Assembly: GCF_014205675.1 (NCBI RefSeq)
Contig: NZ_JACIIX010000004.1
Span: forward strand, 124,001-188,000
DNA from: Novispirillum itersonii
GTDB taxonomy: Bacteria; Pseudomonadota; Alphaproteobacteria; Rhodospirillales; Rhodospirillaceae
Reading direction: 5' to 3'
DNA length: 64,000 bases
A program made the translations under genes and the position numbers. Positions 1 to 8,376 of the stretch are shown one piece after another. The notes under the pieces were generated by a model, which saw only the letters and a program-made list of their open reading frames with translations, had not been told where the DNA came from and searched no databases. Within the stretch, counting starts at the first letter, position 1, and each line of letters begins with the position of its first letter.

Positions 1-1
1 A

Positions 2-217
2 GCCTTCCGGGCGGTGAACAAAGAACCCAACCGCTATTCGTTCTGGGATTATCAGGCCGGAGCATGGCCGAAAGATAACGGCCTGCGGATTGACCATTTC
101 CTGTTGTCCCCCGCCGCCGCCGATTCCCTGGAAAGCTGCGAGATTGACCGGGGGCCGCGCGGGAAGGAAAAAGCATCCGACCACACGCCGGTTGTGTGCC
201 GTCTGCGGCTGGACTGA
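2..217 (+). CDS. xthA: Exodeoxyribonuclease III, C-terminal fragment
   Basis: The reading frame is open from the window edge to a TGA at 215-217, so only the last 71 residues are present. The visible part carries the family's late signatures: WDYQAG, then GLRIDHFLL, which holds the conserved Asp of the endonuclease/exonuclease/phosphatase fold, and SDHTPV, which holds the catalytic His near the C-terminus. The enzyme is a Mg-dependent AP endonuclease and 3'-5' exonuclease of base-excision repair. The true start lies upstream of the window; the GTG at 14 is an internal Val codon. The identification rests on strong motif resemblance. Nothing suggests damage to the gene other than the window edge. 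Confidence 0.9.
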   Translation, partial: AFRAVNKEPNRYSFWDYQAGAWPKDNGLRIDHFLLSPAAADSLESCEIDRGPRGKEKASDHTPVVCRLRLD

Positions 218-340
218 CCCTGAGATACGTCTCCCCCGACACAGAATGTGACCGAAATCACTGAAGCAGCGGCTGTCCGGGGTATACTCGGACATTCCCT
301 GTTCTTAGTACCGGCCCCCATGGTGCCGGTGGAGGTCGCA

Positions 341-1435
341 ATGCATTCCTCCCCCTGGGATGTCCTGACAGCCTTTGCTGCCGCCGATCGGGCCGTATGG
401 CCGGAGATCGACCGCGGTCAGGTGGCTGAAGCTGTTTTCTCGCTGTGTGCAGACGGTGACACGCCGCTGACACCGTCGGAAAATGCCATCGCCTTTGAAA
501 TCCTTGAAAGGCTTTACCCGCAGATTGAGCGGACGGTCCGGCGGGTGCTCGCCGACCGGCTGGCAGACCGCGATACGGTCCCCGCATCGCTGGTTGCGCT
601 TCTGGCACGGGACAGCATCGACATCGCCAGACCGGTTCTGGTCCGCAGCCCGCTGCTGGATGACACAGCGCTGATTGCCATTGTGATGGAACGCGGCGTA
701 GACCACCGCCTTGCGATCAGTGAACGGAAAAGCCTGTCAAGCCCGGTGACCGACGTTCTTCTGGTTTTGGGCGATGATACCGTCGCAATGCTGATTGCCT
801 CAAACCCGCAGGCCGCGATTTCCTCCAACGGAATGTTGCGCCTGACCGAACGCGCAGCCCATGCGCCTGACCTGCACTGGCCTCTGGCCCGACGGGCGGA
901 ACTGACCCCGGTTCTGGCGTCCCGGCTGTCTCTGTGTGCCGGATCTGCCGTCCGGGCTTTTCTGGCCGATCTGTTTGGGCCGACTCTGCCCTCCGGCGTC
1001 GAGCAGGACCTGTTTGCCGCAGCGGAGGATGCTTCGGGCATTTTCGCTACTAGGCGGACGCCCGGAACAGCGGCAAGTCCCGATGTTCCGATGAATTCGC
1101 TGCTGGATGCTTTCCTGAAAGCCCTGCGGGATGGGCAGTCCGAGCGGGCTGATGCCCTGATGGCGCAGGTAACACGCCTGCCGGCCTCCGCCGTGGCGCA
1201 GGTCCTCTACACGCCTGCGGGCCGGGCGCTTGCCGTCATCTGCCGGTCCGGCGGCGCATCCCGCACGGTCTTCGCCGAACTGTACGCCCGCCTGAACGGA
1301 ATAGCCCCTTATGGCACCAGCCAGAGGTCTGATGGCCTTCTGGCCGCGCTGCGGGTGTTCGACCGTATCACATCTGCCGAAGCCGACCGCATCCTGGATG
1401 GATGGCGGGCCGACCCCGGCAGTGTGTGGGAATAA
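341..1435 (+). CDS. DUF2336 domain-containing protein
   Basis: This 364-residue protein is rich in Ala, Leu and Asp helical repeats of the form LVALLARDSIDIARPVLVRSP, followed by LLDDTALIAIV. This HEAT-like pattern is typical of the DUF2336 family of alphaproteobacteria. I chose the ATG at 341 because a perfect GGAGGT lies at 331-336; the frame stays open upstream to a GTG at 248, but that start has no ribosome site. No signal peptide, membrane segment or catalytic motif is visible. The gene ends seven bases before the converging DUF4170 gene. Some DUF2336 proteins are thought to act in signalling, but nothing here shows a specific role. Family assignment is fairly sure; function is unknown. 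Confidence 0.75.
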   Translation: MHSSPWDVLTAFAAADRAVWPEIDRGQVAEAVFSLCADGDTPLTPSENAIAFEILERLYPQIERTVRRVLADRLADRDTVPASLVALLARDSIDIARPVLVRSPLLDDTALIAIVMERGVDHRLAISERKSLSSPVTDVLLVLGDDTVAMLIASNPQAAISSNGMLRLTERAAHAPDLHWPLARRAELTPVLASRLSLCAGSAVRAFLADLFGPTLPSGVEQDLFAAAEDASGIFATRRTPGTAASPDVPMNSLLDAFLKALRDGQSERADALMAQVTRLPASAVAQVLYTPAGRALAVICRSGGASRTVFAELYARLNGIAPYGTSQRSDGLLAALRVFDRITSAEADRILDGWRADPGSVWE

Positions 1436-1442
1436 CCGGTAA

Positions 1443-1835
1443 TCAGCCGCGCGGATCGTTGCGGCTGATGTCGTAGCGGTGCAGGCAGGAGTCGATGGTC
1501 TGGCTGGTGATACCGCGCCAGAAGTCCAGCGCCTGCTGGCGGGCGAACGGACCATAAACTTCCAGCTTCTTACCGGCGGCGATTTCATGGAAATCGCTGT
1601 CGGCATATTCGCCGCCCACCACGTAATACTGGCTGTCTTCCAGATCCTCGTCCGCCTTCACGACATAGCGCACCATGGCGTTGTCAACCGTGCGGCCGGT
1701 GATGTCGCGCCAGAAAGCGCGTGCCTCATCGGCGGTATACGGACCGTACTTCTCAAGGGTCTTGCCCGTGGCAATCCGGGTAAACGCGGAATCGGCGTAT
1801 TCACCGCCAATGACGTAGAACTTTTTCTCACTCAT
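1443..1835 (-). CDS. Tandem DUF4170 protein
   Basis: The protein has 130 residues made of two copies of the same roughly 55-residue unit, at about 5-59 and 69-122. Each copy has a Y-V-x-GGEYADS-x-F start, a K-x-LE-x-YGP centre and an FWR-x-IT end. The unit matches the short DUF4170 family of alphaproteobacteria, which usually occurs as a single domain. I chose the ATG at 1835 because AAGGG lies about nine bases upstream; earlier in-frame ATGs lack a site. The protein is probably cytoplasmic, with no signal peptide or membrane helix. Function is unknown. It converges on the DUF2336 gene with almost no spacer. Confidence 0.7.
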   Translation of the reverse strand: MSEKKFYVIGGEYADSAFTRIATGKTLEKYGPYTADEARAFWRDITGRTVDNAMVRYVVKADEDLEDSQYYVVGGEYADSDFHEIAAGKKLEVYGPFARQQALDFWRGITSQTIDSCLHRYDISRNDPRG

Positions 1836-2011
1836 ACCGGTCATCCCTTGGCCGATGGAAGACATGCACAAACCCGCGTTCTTATACGTCCTCCGCGCCC
1901 GGAAGAAAACCCTTCCCGCATCATGCCGATCCCCCTCTATCGCAGATGCGGCAACCTCTGCTATCACAGTGCCATACCGTGCATTTCCTTTCCACACAGA
2001 GGACCCTGCCC

Positions 2012-2869
2012 ATGTCCCGCTCCCCGCTGCCGATCCCGACCCATTCCGATCCGGTGCAGCGTCTGCTCGCCATCATGGAAAGCCTGCGCAACCCTGACGG
2101 CGGCTGCCCGTGGGATCTGGAGCAGAGCTTCGCCACCATTGCCCCCCACACCATCGAGGAAGCTTACGAGGTGGCGGAAGCAATCGAGCGGAGCGACATG
2201 GAATCCCTGAAGGATGAGCTTGGAGACCTGCTGCTTCAGGTGGTCTTCCATGGGCAGATTGCCAAAGATGCCGGGGCCTTCAGCTTCACCGATATCGCGG
2301 AACGCTGCGCGGACAAGCTGATCCGCCGCCATCCTCATGTTTTCGGGGACAGTGTTGTGGCTGACGCCGAGGACCAGACCCGGGCGTGGGAGGATATCAA
2401 GGCGGCCGAACGGGCGGCGAAGGCCAAGAGCCCCGATCACAGCGTGCTGGATGACCTGACATCCACCCTGCCCGCCATGACCCGGGCCCTGAAACTGCAA
2501 AACCGTGTTGCCCGGGTCGGGTTTGACTGGACGGATGCAGCGGATATCCTTGGTAAAATTGAGGAAGAGCTGGAAGAAGTCCGGGTCGAATTCAGCGCTG
2601 CGGAGCAAAATCCATCGCGGATCCGCGATGAAATCGGTGATCTGCTGTTCACCGTGGTCAATCTGGCCCGCAAGGCCGGAATTGAACCGGAAGGGGCCCT
2701 TCGCAGTACCAATATCAAGTTTGAACGGCGCTTCCGCCGGGTTGAGGCCCTGCTGAAAGACCGGGGCCGGACCCCCGAACAGTCAACTCTGCCGGAAATG
2801 GATGCCCTGTGGACCATTGCCAAGGAGGAAGACCATGCCAAGGAGGAAGACCATGCCAATGGCCTTTAA
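2012..2869 (+). CDS. mazG: Nucleoside triphosphate pyrophosphohydrolase MazG
   Basis: MazG hydrolyses NTPs and dNTPs to monophosphates and pyrophosphate, and is thought to clean the nucleotide pool and modulate ppGpp. The 285-residue protein has the expected two MazG domains. The N-terminal one reads GGCPWD, then EEAYEVAEAI and ELGDLLLQVVFH with the acidic metal-binding residues. The second repeats the pattern around EEELEEVRVE and DEIGDLLFTVVNLAR. The start at 2012 has GAGGA at 1999-2003. The last residues contain an internal repeat (AKEEDH twice) encoded by an 18-bp tandem duplication that also carries the ribosome site and start codon of the next gene, so the two genes overlap and are probably translationally coupled. 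Confidence 0.93.
   Translation: MSRSPLPIPTHSDPVQRLLAIMESLRNPDGGCPWDLEQSFATIAPHTIEEAYEVAEAIERSDMESLKDELGDLLLQVVFHGQIAKDAGAFSFTDIAERCADKLIRRHPHVFGDSVVADAEDQTRAWEDIKAAERAAKAKSPDHSVLDDLTSTLPAMTRALKLQNRVARVGFDWTDAADILGKIEEELEEVRVEFSAAEQNPSRIRDEIGDLLFTVVNLARKAGIEPEGALRSTNIKFERRFRRVEALLKDRGRTPEQSTLPEMDALWTIAKEEDHAKEEDHANGL
2818..2859 (+). repeat. 18-bp tandem repeat carrying a duplicated SD-ATG module
   Basis: An 18-bp unit (tgccaaggaggaagacca) occurs at 2818-2835 and again at 2836-2853, followed by six more matching bases. Each copy contains AAGGAGG (2822-2828 and 2840-2846). Each copy ends so that an ATG forms six bases later, at 2835 and 2853. Both ATGs are in frame with the downstream lipoprotein gene. 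In the mazG frame the same DNA encodes the repeated AKEEDH tail. Confidence 0.95.
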
Positions 2870-3542
2870 GAGGATCACCGGCTGGATCAGTCTGCGCTAC
2901 CGGTCCCTGCGGGCAGTTCTGGTTTTGCTTTTTCTGGCACCGCTGGCCGCCAGCTGTTACATGCCGGACGACTTCCTGACTGAAATCAGAATTGCAAAAA
3001 ATGGCGATTATGCGCTGATCTTCAAGGGAAAAATGGTCTGGGTCCCCTTATACAAAGACATCGTGACGGGAGCCCTGAAAGACGTCTCGGAAATCCGGGA
3101 CAAGGAAGCCGCCATCCTGCGGGACCTTCAGCGGGACGAGGGGTTCAAGCAGGTCCGCCCCATCGGGCGGGGCACCTTTGATGTGTATTATGAACGTCTG
3201 GGCCGCTTCACCGGAACGTCTCAGGTCAGCTTCCCCCGCCGGGGCATGGAAATCCTGCGGATGGAAGTCCGCAAAAATGGTGTCCTCTACGTGGTGGCTG
3301 CGACCGGTGCCAAACCTGGGGCCCGGGAAGAGCTTCAGGCGCTGGGCCTGACCCCGAACGGCAAGGTCCGGGTCATGACCGACGCCACCGTCATCAAAAC
3401 CAACGCTGAGAACAAATCAACCGGCATCCCCGGTTATCCCGGCTGGGTTGTTTATGACTGGTCTGTCAACGGACCGAACCAACCCGCCCCGATCGTCCAC
3501 ATTCAGATGTTTCCCCCACCACCTGCGCAGGGTGCGAAATAA
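2853..3542 (+). CDS. Putative lipoprotein of unknown function
   Basis: The 229-residue product begins with a basic stretch, then a hydrophobic core (VLVLLFLAPLAAS) ending at a Cys, which fits a lipoprotein signal with a lipobox of the form LAASC. The mature part has no motif I recognise; it is mixed in composition with several basic patches and a Pro-rich end. I placed the start at the ATG at 2853, six bases after AAGGAGG. The ATG at 2835 has an identical site because the module is duplicated, and the ATG at 2859 is also possible. The start lies inside the end of mazG, which implies coupled translation. It is probably anchored in the inner or outer membrane. Function is unknown. Confidence 0.7.
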   Translation: MPMAFKRITGWISLRYRSLRAVLVLLFLAPLAASCYMPDDFLTEIRIAKNGDYALIFKGKMVWVPLYKDIVTGALKDVSEIRDKEAAILRDLQRDEGFKQVRPIGRGTFDVYYERLGRFTGTSQVSFPRRGMEILRMEVRKNGVLYVVAATGAKPGAREELQALGLTPNGKVRVMTDATVIKTNAENKSTGIPGYPGWVVYDWSVNGPNQPAPIVHIQMFPPPPAQGAK

Positions 3543-3777
3543 GGCAGGGTCTTAGGCATTCTGTCGGTAGGCCTGCAATTGATGGCTCTATCCTTCAGGA
3601 TAAGAAAACAACATTTGTATTGGCTTTCCTCCTCCCTATAATCGACATCACCGAATCGGCCCGCCAGGGGAATGGTTTTGTTGCGGAAGAATACGGATTT
3701 TTCGTCTGTGCGCCGCATCACACCGGATGATGGTGCCGACCGGGTTAATGGCAACAAATTTGACCATTGAGGCGCCC

Positions 3778-3915
3778 GTGATTGAATTTTTGGTGTTCGC
3801 CTTGCTTCTGACCGTGCCGTTCGACCTGTTGCGGAAACGGTTTCTTCGCCGTCAGAGGCGCCTTGATGAAGCGTTTAACCGGGCCCGCTTTCTTGGTATT
3901 GGCCGTGCCCGCTGA
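3778..3915 (+). CDS. Possible small single-pass membrane protein
   Basis: A 45-residue frame starts at a GTG with GAGG at 3770-3773. It encodes one hydrophobic helix (FLVFALLLTVPF) followed by a strongly basic, Arg-rich tail (LLRKRFLRRQRRLD). This is the build of a small membrane protein with the positive side in the cytoplasm. The same frame is open from an ATG at 3727 that lacks a ribosome site. A strong hairpin terminator follows at 3942. I do not recognise a family. The evidence is a plausible ribosome site, an amphipathic-plus-hydrophobic composition and the terminator. It could be a chance frame. Confidence 0.35.
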   Translation: MIEFLVFALLLTVPFDLLRKRFLRRQRRLDEAFNRARFLGIGRAR

Positions 3916-3941
3916 CACTGCTTCCTGACGGATAAAACTGC

Positions 3942-3982
3942 CCGGGGCCGCATCCTCAGAAGATGCGGCCCCGGTCGTTTTT
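3942..3982 (+). terminator. Rho-independent terminator, probably bidirectional
   Basis: A perfect 13-bp stem (3942-3954 with 3962-3974) encloses a seven-base loop and is followed by five T at 3978-3982. On the opposite strand a short T run also follows the stem, so it can serve the converging gene that ends at 4009. Confidence 0.85.
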
Positions 3983-4008
3983 GGCGCATGCCTCCTCACC
4001 TTTCCGGC

Positions 4009-5082
4009 TCAGGCCAGAAAGCGCTGCATCAGCAGGGCTGCACAGTCCTCCGCCCCGGAAGTCCTCAGGCCAGAGGGGCCGGGATATCCGGCGAGGCGGG
4101 TGGAAATAGGTTTGCTGGCAGCCAATCCAACAAGCGGCCCGGCTTCAGAGAAACTCTCTTCCGGCACATCTTCCGCCGGCAGCCCCAGCCCCTGATACCA
4201 ACGGATCAAGCCAGTGGTCTCCGGCCAATCAGGCCTTGAGCGGCTGATCAGATGAGCCCAGGCAAGAGCCGCCTCGACATAGGTTCCGTAGCCCGGCTTG
4301 GTCACCACAGCAGACGCAGAGGCGATCAGATCGCTGATGCGCAGACCCGTGCGGGAGGCATCCTGCTGCGTCAGCAGCCTCCATCCAGAAGGGCAGAGCC
4401 AGCGCTGATACGGAACATCTTCCTGCATGCCGCCCAGACTGGCAAACACCACCCGCTCCCCATCCCGAACGATCCCGCGCCGCAGCAATTCGGTCCGCCG
4501 GTCAAAGCCACCAAGGCCAACCGGCCCCACCGTCAAGGCTTCAGGGCCGGAAACGGTTGGCTTGACGTGCGGCGTCGTTAACAGGAATGCGGATGCGGCC
4601 TGATAGCCAGCGGCCATCTCGCTCAGAACATCAACAGCTCCGGGGGCGTATGCCTGTATAATATCGTGCCACAGGAACGGGCCGGCCGTAACCGCAGGAA
4701 CGGAAAGAGAAGATGCCGCCGCAACCGCCATATATGACGCCGAGGACACCACGAGAGAGGGCTTGAGACGTCCAAGCAGAGAGCGCCATTCCAACAGGGC
4801 TTCACTGCCCTGCGCATGGACTGTGCGATAGCGGTCGAGTGTCTCAGGCAGCCTGATGCGGGTGGTGGATGACATCATCATGCCGAAATCTGTCGGGCAC
4901 TGATGCGGCACCACCTCATAAGCACCAGAGAAGCGCTCCCGCAGCACAGCTTCCGGGACTGTGGTCACCAATGTCTGGCGAACGGCCGGATACCGTACCG
5001 CGACAGACGCCATGACGGCGGTCAGAATGGCCGCATGGCCAAAACCATGAGGTGTCGCTGTATAAACAATGCGCCGGGTCAC
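4009..5082 (-). CDS. GT-B-fold glycosyltransferase-like protein
   Basis: The 357-residue protein starts RRIVYTATPHGFGHAA, resembling the N-terminal Gly/His loop of MurG- and UGT-like glycosyltransferases. Near residue 265 it has VVTKPGYGTYVEAA, which matches the nucleotide-sugar-binding turn of the C-terminal domain. There is no signal peptide or membrane helix. These two features suggest a two-Rossmann-domain enzyme acting on a sugar nucleotide in the cytoplasm, perhaps at the membrane. Donor and acceptor cannot be told. It stands alone, with a hypothetical gene upstream on the same strand and a terminator downstream. Fold-level assignment is moderately sure; activity is inferred. Confidence 0.6.
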   Translation of the reverse strand: MTRRIVYTATPHGFGHAAILTAVMASVAVRYPAVRQTLVTTVPEAVLRERFSGAYEVVPHQCPTDFGMMMSSTTRIRLPETLDRYRTVHAQGSEALLEWRSLLGRLKPSLVVSSASYMAVAAASSLSVPAVTAGPFLWHDIIQAYAPGAVDVLSEMAAGYQAASAFLLTTPHVKPTVSGPEALTVGPVGLGGFDRRTELLRRGIVRDGERVVFASLGGMQEDVPYQRWLCPSGWRLLTQQDASRTGLRISDLIASASAVVTKPGYGTYVEAALAWAHLISRSRPDWPETTGLIRWYQGLGLPAEDVPEESFSEAGPLVGLAASKPISTRLAGYPGPSGLRTSGAEDCAALLMQRFLA

Positions 5083-5116
5083 AGCTCTGTCAGCGCTTCA
5101 AGTTATCTGAATACCA

Positions 5117-5743
5117 TCACGCAACCATCTGAAAAACTTCAGCAGTCCGGACGAAGCTATAATCACCGGATGCCATCTGCCCTTGTGCATAAACAGATTT
5201 TGCACGCTGAAGCCGGACAAGGAACGCGCTGCGATCGGGCTCCGCACTGACCGCATCTTCATTGGTCACAGATGCGCCCTCCGCTACGGCACCACCTTGC
5301 GCGGAGGTTTCCTTTGGCCGGAGCCCTCCGGCAGCCCCTGACAAGCCACCTTGCCCCACGGAAGCGTCATTTTCTTCCGACGCATCGCTGATGCCCTCAG
5401 ATTCAGCCTCAGCGTCATCCTCTACGGACTTGCGCTTTTTATCAAGGGCAGCCCCTTGCGTCTCTTTTTCAGGTGTTACTGTTGCCTGCGTCTGGGCAGG
5501 AAGGGCCATATGCCGCCCCAGCTCTGCCAGCAGCGCTGACGACAGGAGGGTGGCTGATCCGCCGAACCCGCGCAGGGCCTGTTCCTGGGCTGCGGCACCC
5601 CGATCGGCCTGCTCCCTTTTTCGGGAAGCGGCAGTATCCTGTTCGGGCGCAGAAAATGGGTGCTCATTCGCCCGCCCGATCCGGGGAGCTGGCCGCACCT
5701 GTTCATAAAGCTGAACCGGAGAGAATGGCGAGAGCGAGAACAT
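5117..5743 (-). CDS. Hypothetical low-complexity protein
   Basis: The 208-residue product begins MFSLSPFSPVQLYEQVR. Its long middle part (about residues 30-165) is dominated by Ala, Glu, Ser, Asp, Gln and Gly and is probably disordered. The last 40 residues (RSAFLVRLQRAKSVYAQGQ onward) look structured and amphipathic. AGGG eight bases upstream supports the ATG at 5743 over a GTG three codons earlier. It has no signal peptide. I do not recognise a family. It lies downstream of tRNA-Pro on the same strand and upstream of the GT-B-like gene. Codon use resembles that of its neighbours, so I think it is real. Confidence 0.5.
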   Translation of the reverse strand: MFSLSPFSPVQLYEQVRPAPRIGRANEHPFSAPEQDTAASRKREQADRGAAAQEQALRGFGGSATLLSSALLAELGRHMALPAQTQATVTPEKETQGAALDKKRKSVEDDAEAESEGISDASEENDASVGQGGLSGAAGGLRPKETSAQGGAVAEGASVTNEDAVSAEPDRSAFLVRLQRAKSVYAQGQMASGDYSFVRTAEVFQMVA

Positions 5744-5849
5744 ACCTTCCACCCTGAAGGGAAAACCCTAAAGGGAAGTATATCCTTCCTTCCGCTTAAA
5801 AGAGAAGGATATTTACACTGCTGTGTCAGTGGGAAATTTGGGGGAGAAA

Positions 5850-5926
5850 TGGTCGGAGTGGCGGGATTTGAACCCACGGCCCCTTGACCCCCAGTCAAGT
5901 GCGCTACCAGGCTGCGCTACACTCCG
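5850..5926 (-). tRNA. tRNA-Pro (anticodon GGG)
   Basis: On the minus strand the 77-base sequence folds as a standard cloverleaf. The acceptor stem CGGAGTG pairs with CACTCCG, the anticodon stem CTTGA/TCAAG encloses loop CTGGGGG with anticodon GGG, the T-loop is GGTTCAAATCC, and CCA is encoded at the end (5850-5852). It reads Pro codons CCC and CCU. It lies downstream of the merR-type gene, a position common in alphaproteobacteria. Confidence 0.97.
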
Positions 5927-6082
5927 ACCGTTTCAGACTGCTGCTTTCGCGGCAGTGCCCGCCATCAGCGGGGAACGGGACTATAGCCAGACCGGGCCAT
6001 AAGCGCAATGCCTGATTCTGGCATTTTCTCAAAAAAGTCGCGTCAGCGTCAGCGGGGGCACTTCCAAAGCAACCCTCTGAAC

Positions 6083-6119
6083 AAAAAAAGAAAAGGGCTG
6101 CCTTTTGCGGCAGCCCTTT
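6083..6119 (-). terminator. Rho-independent terminator of the merR-type gene
   Basis: An 11-bp perfect stem (6092-6102 with 6109-6119) has a six-base loop. On the minus strand it is followed by seven T (6083-6089). It closes the ihfA-merR transcript before tRNA-Pro. Confidence 0.9.
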
Positions 6120-6141
6120 CCGAACGGGTGAGATCAGGCCA

Positions 6142-6696
6142 TCACGAAAACGCTGAACTCAACAAACGCTGTACCGACGTCAGCTCATCAATAATGGCAC
6201 TCAGTTCGCGCCGCTGCCTGTCTTGCAGGCCTTCAGCGGCAACCTGACGCTCGATCGCCATAAAAATGTCGATCTGCTCCGGCTCTTCAGGGGCCTCAAG
6301 AGACGGTTCGGCCGGAGAGGGGGCCTCCTCCTCCGGTGCAGAAGCAACGACAGACGCAGTACCGGCGACAACGGTCTCGGCATCCAGCAAAGCGGCGGCG
6401 ACCGGCTCTCCCGGTGCAACACCCCCTTCCCGCAGAAGTTTCTGAACCCCCTTAATGGTGAAACCATCATCATACAAAAGGGCCCGGATCCGCCGGAGCA
6501 GGGTAACATCTTCCGGCCGGTAATACCGCCGCCCGCCGCCCCGCTTCATCGGGCGGATCTGCGTGAACTTGGTTTCCCAAAACCGGAGAACATGCTGCGG
6601 CACATCCAGATCGTCCGCAACCTCACTGATCGTCCTGAATGCCGTATCCGATTTTGCGGAACGGCGAGTATCCTGCTGAACCATTGCGTATCCCAT
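6142..6696 (-). CDS. MerR-family transcriptional regulator
   Basis: This 184-residue protein has a MerR-type winged helix-turn-helix at about residues 20-90: [20 protein letters not shown], then the wing [19 protein letters not shown] and the following helix. The rest is an Ala/Glu/Pro-rich linker and a C-terminal helical part ending in a possible coiled coil ([20 protein letters not shown]). There are no effector-binding Cys residues as in metal-sensing MerR proteins. GAGGAGG four bases before the ATG fixes the start. It follows ihfA, an association conserved in alphaproteobacteria. The target genes are unknown. Confidence 0.88.
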   Translation of the reverse strand: MGYAMVQQDTRRSAKSDTAFRTISEVADDLDVPQHVLRFWETKFTQIRPMKRGGGRRYYRPEDVTLLRRIRALLYDDGFTIKGVQKLLREGGVAPGEPVAAALLDAETVVAGTASVVASAPEEEAPSPAEPSLEAPEEPEQIDIFMAIERQVAAEGLQDRQRRELSAIIDELTSVQRLLSSAFS

Positions 6697-6788
6697 GCCG
6701 CCTCCTCACCCATTTCTGTAAGCAGGACGCGGTAAACCCCGGCATCATCACGGGAGGTGAAGGGGAAAAGCCCCCTCCCCTCTTCCAG

Positions 6789-7091
6789 TCAGTCGCCGAG
6801 CCCCGCGTTAATCTGCGCTTTCAGAAGTTGTGACGGGCGAAAAACCAGAACCTTCCGCGGAAGGATTGGCACTTCATCCCCTGTCTTAGGGTTGCGCCCG
6901 ACGCGCTGCCCCTTCTGCCGGACCGAAAAACTGCCAAAGGAAGAGATCTTCACAGCCTCTCCTTCCGCCAGAGCCTGCGAAATTTCATGCAACACCATCT
7001 CAAGGAGTTCGGACGACTCGTTCCGAGACAGACCGACTTCCTGATATACAGCTTCACTCAGCTGGGCCCGCGTAATGGTATGTCCCGACAT
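6789..7091 (-). CDS. ihfA: Integration host factor subunit alpha
   Basis: IHF-alpha pairs with IHF-beta to bend DNA sharply in the minor groove, in recombination, replication and transcription. The protein is 100 residues, the usual size. It starts with the family N-terminus ([21 protein letters not shown]). It carries the DNA-binding arm signature (GFGS-type loop as [22 protein letters not shown]) with the Pro that intercalates between base pairs in the NPKTG turn. GAGGT lies six bases before the start. A terminator separates it from fabH upstream, so it likely has its own promoter in 7092-7245. It is co-directional with the merR-type gene. Confidence 0.95.
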   Translation of the reverse strand: MSGHTITRAQLSEAVYQEVGLSRNESSELLEMVLHEISQALAEGEAVKISSFGSFSVRQKGQRVGRNPKTGDEVPILPRKVLVFRPSQLLKAQINAGLGD

Positions 7092-7245
7092 AATCCGACC
7101 TCACCGAAAGGAGATGATCCTTTGCAACGGTATCCCTGATATGGAAATCCGTCAATATCAGAGGTTTGAGGATGCCTCTTACAGTGCGCAGAAAAGCTTT
7201 CGCCTTAACTTGGAACGGCTTTCCCGCTGAAATGATTAGTCTTTT

Positions 7246-7293
7246 AAAAAAGAATACGGGTGCCGGAAGGCCCTCAAAGCCCTCCGGCACCCG
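7246..7293 (-). terminator. Rho-independent terminator of fabH
   Basis: An 11-bp stem (7257-7267 with 7283-7293) is followed on the minus strand by a run of six T (7246-7251). It ends the rpmF-plsX-fabH transcript before ihfA. Confidence 0.85.
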
Positions 7294-7319
7294 GTCTTAA
7301 GAGGAAAGCCCGCTGAGGC

Positions 7320-8294
7320 TTACATCCGAATCAGGGCAGACCCCCACGTGAAACCACCCCCCATGGCCTCCAGAATGACAACCTGTCCTTCCCGGACGCG
7401 GCCATCCCGGACAGCCTCATCCAAAGCAAGCGGGATGGAGGCGGCAGAGGTATTGGCGTGGCGGTCAACGGTGATTACAACCTTATCCGGGCTGACCCCC
7501 AGCTTCTTGGCGGTGCCATCAAGGATGCGGCGGTTCGCCTGATGCGGAACCAGCCAGTCGATATCAGCGGAGGTCAGTCCGGTTGCCTTCAGGGCTTCAT
7601 CCACGACAGCGGCCAGATTGACCACGGCATGACGGAACACTTCACGGCCCTGCATCCGCAGGTATCCGGTGGTCTGGGTCTTCGACGGGCCGCCATCAAC
7701 GTACAGGAGATCATGCTGACGCCCGTCAGCATGCAGGTGCGTGGTCAGGATGCCCCGGTCAGAAGAGCTGCCATCCCCCTCTTCAGCCTTCAGCACCACG
7801 GCACCGGCACCGTCCCCGAACAACACGCAGGTGGTGCGGTCATTCCAATCCAGAATACGCGAGAACGTCTCAGCCCCAATCACCAGAGCCGTCTTAACCT
7901 GCCCGGCTTTGATGAAATTATCGGCAACCGTCAGGGCATAGACAAACCCGGAACAGACGGCCTGCACATCGAACGCCGGAACACCGGCGCACCCGAAATG
8001 GGCCTGAACGGTAACGGCTGTCGAGGGGAAGGTATAATCCGGGGTCGCCGTCGCGAGAACGATCAGGTCGATGTCCTTGCCATCAACGCCAGCCGCAGCC
8101 AAGGCACGCTCAGCCGCCTTGATGGCGAGATCGGAGGTGCACTCGCCTTCCGCAGCGACATGGCGCTGGCGGATCCCGGTCCGCTCGATGATCCAGTCAT
8201 CAGACGTATCAACACGCTCTGCCATTTCGGCATTGCTGACGATCCGTTCCGGAAGGTATGACCCTGTGCCTGCAATAACCGAACGCCAGACCAT
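7320..8294 (-). CDS. fabH: Beta-ketoacyl-ACP synthase III
   Basis: FabH condenses acetyl-CoA with malonyl-ACP to start fatty-acid synthesis. The 324-residue protein shows the full catalytic triad: Cys114 in QAVCSGF, His251 in VPHQANRRI and Asn281 in RHANTSAAS. The Gly-rich end GGGFTWGS is also typical. It lies downstream of plsX, the standard order plsX-fabH. A weak purine stretch (GGAAGG) lies about ten bases before the ATG. The product is cytosolic. No unusual residues were seen. Confidence 0.96.
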   Translation of the reverse strand: MVWRSVIAGTGSYLPERIVSNAEMAERVDTSDDWIIERTGIRQRHVAAEGECTSDLAIKAAERALAAAGVDGKDIDLIVLATATPDYTFPSTAVTVQAHFGCAGVPAFDVQAVCSGFVYALTVADNFIKAGQVKTALVIGAETFSRILDWNDRTTCVLFGDGAGAVVLKAEEGDGSSSDRGILTTHLHADGRQHDLLYVDGGPSKTQTTGYLRMQGREVFRHAVVNLAAVVDEALKATGLTSADIDWLVPHQANRRILDGTAKKLGVSPDKVVITVDRHANTSAASIPLALDEAVRDGRVREGQVVILEAMGGGFTWGSALIRM

Positions 8295-8376
8295 GCTGTT
8301 TCAGCCTTCCGCATCAGTACGTGAAGGGCCACCCCAAGCCATAGGGACAGACCCCGCACTGGATATCCGTCACGAA

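Larger units (their letters stand above)
3543..4008. other. Gap between the lipoprotein and GT-B genes
   Basis: The only candidate gene in this 466-base gap is the small frame at 3778-3915, together with the terminator at 3942-3982. The part from about 3580 to 3660 is clearly more AT-rich than its neighbours and could hold a promoter. I saw no confident -35/-10 pair, repeat or RNA fold in it. Confidence 0.5.

Noticed and set aside
7054-7290. 78-codon frame overlapping the ihfA start
   Set aside because: It covers the ihfA promoter and fabH terminator region, lacks a ribosome site and resembles no family.
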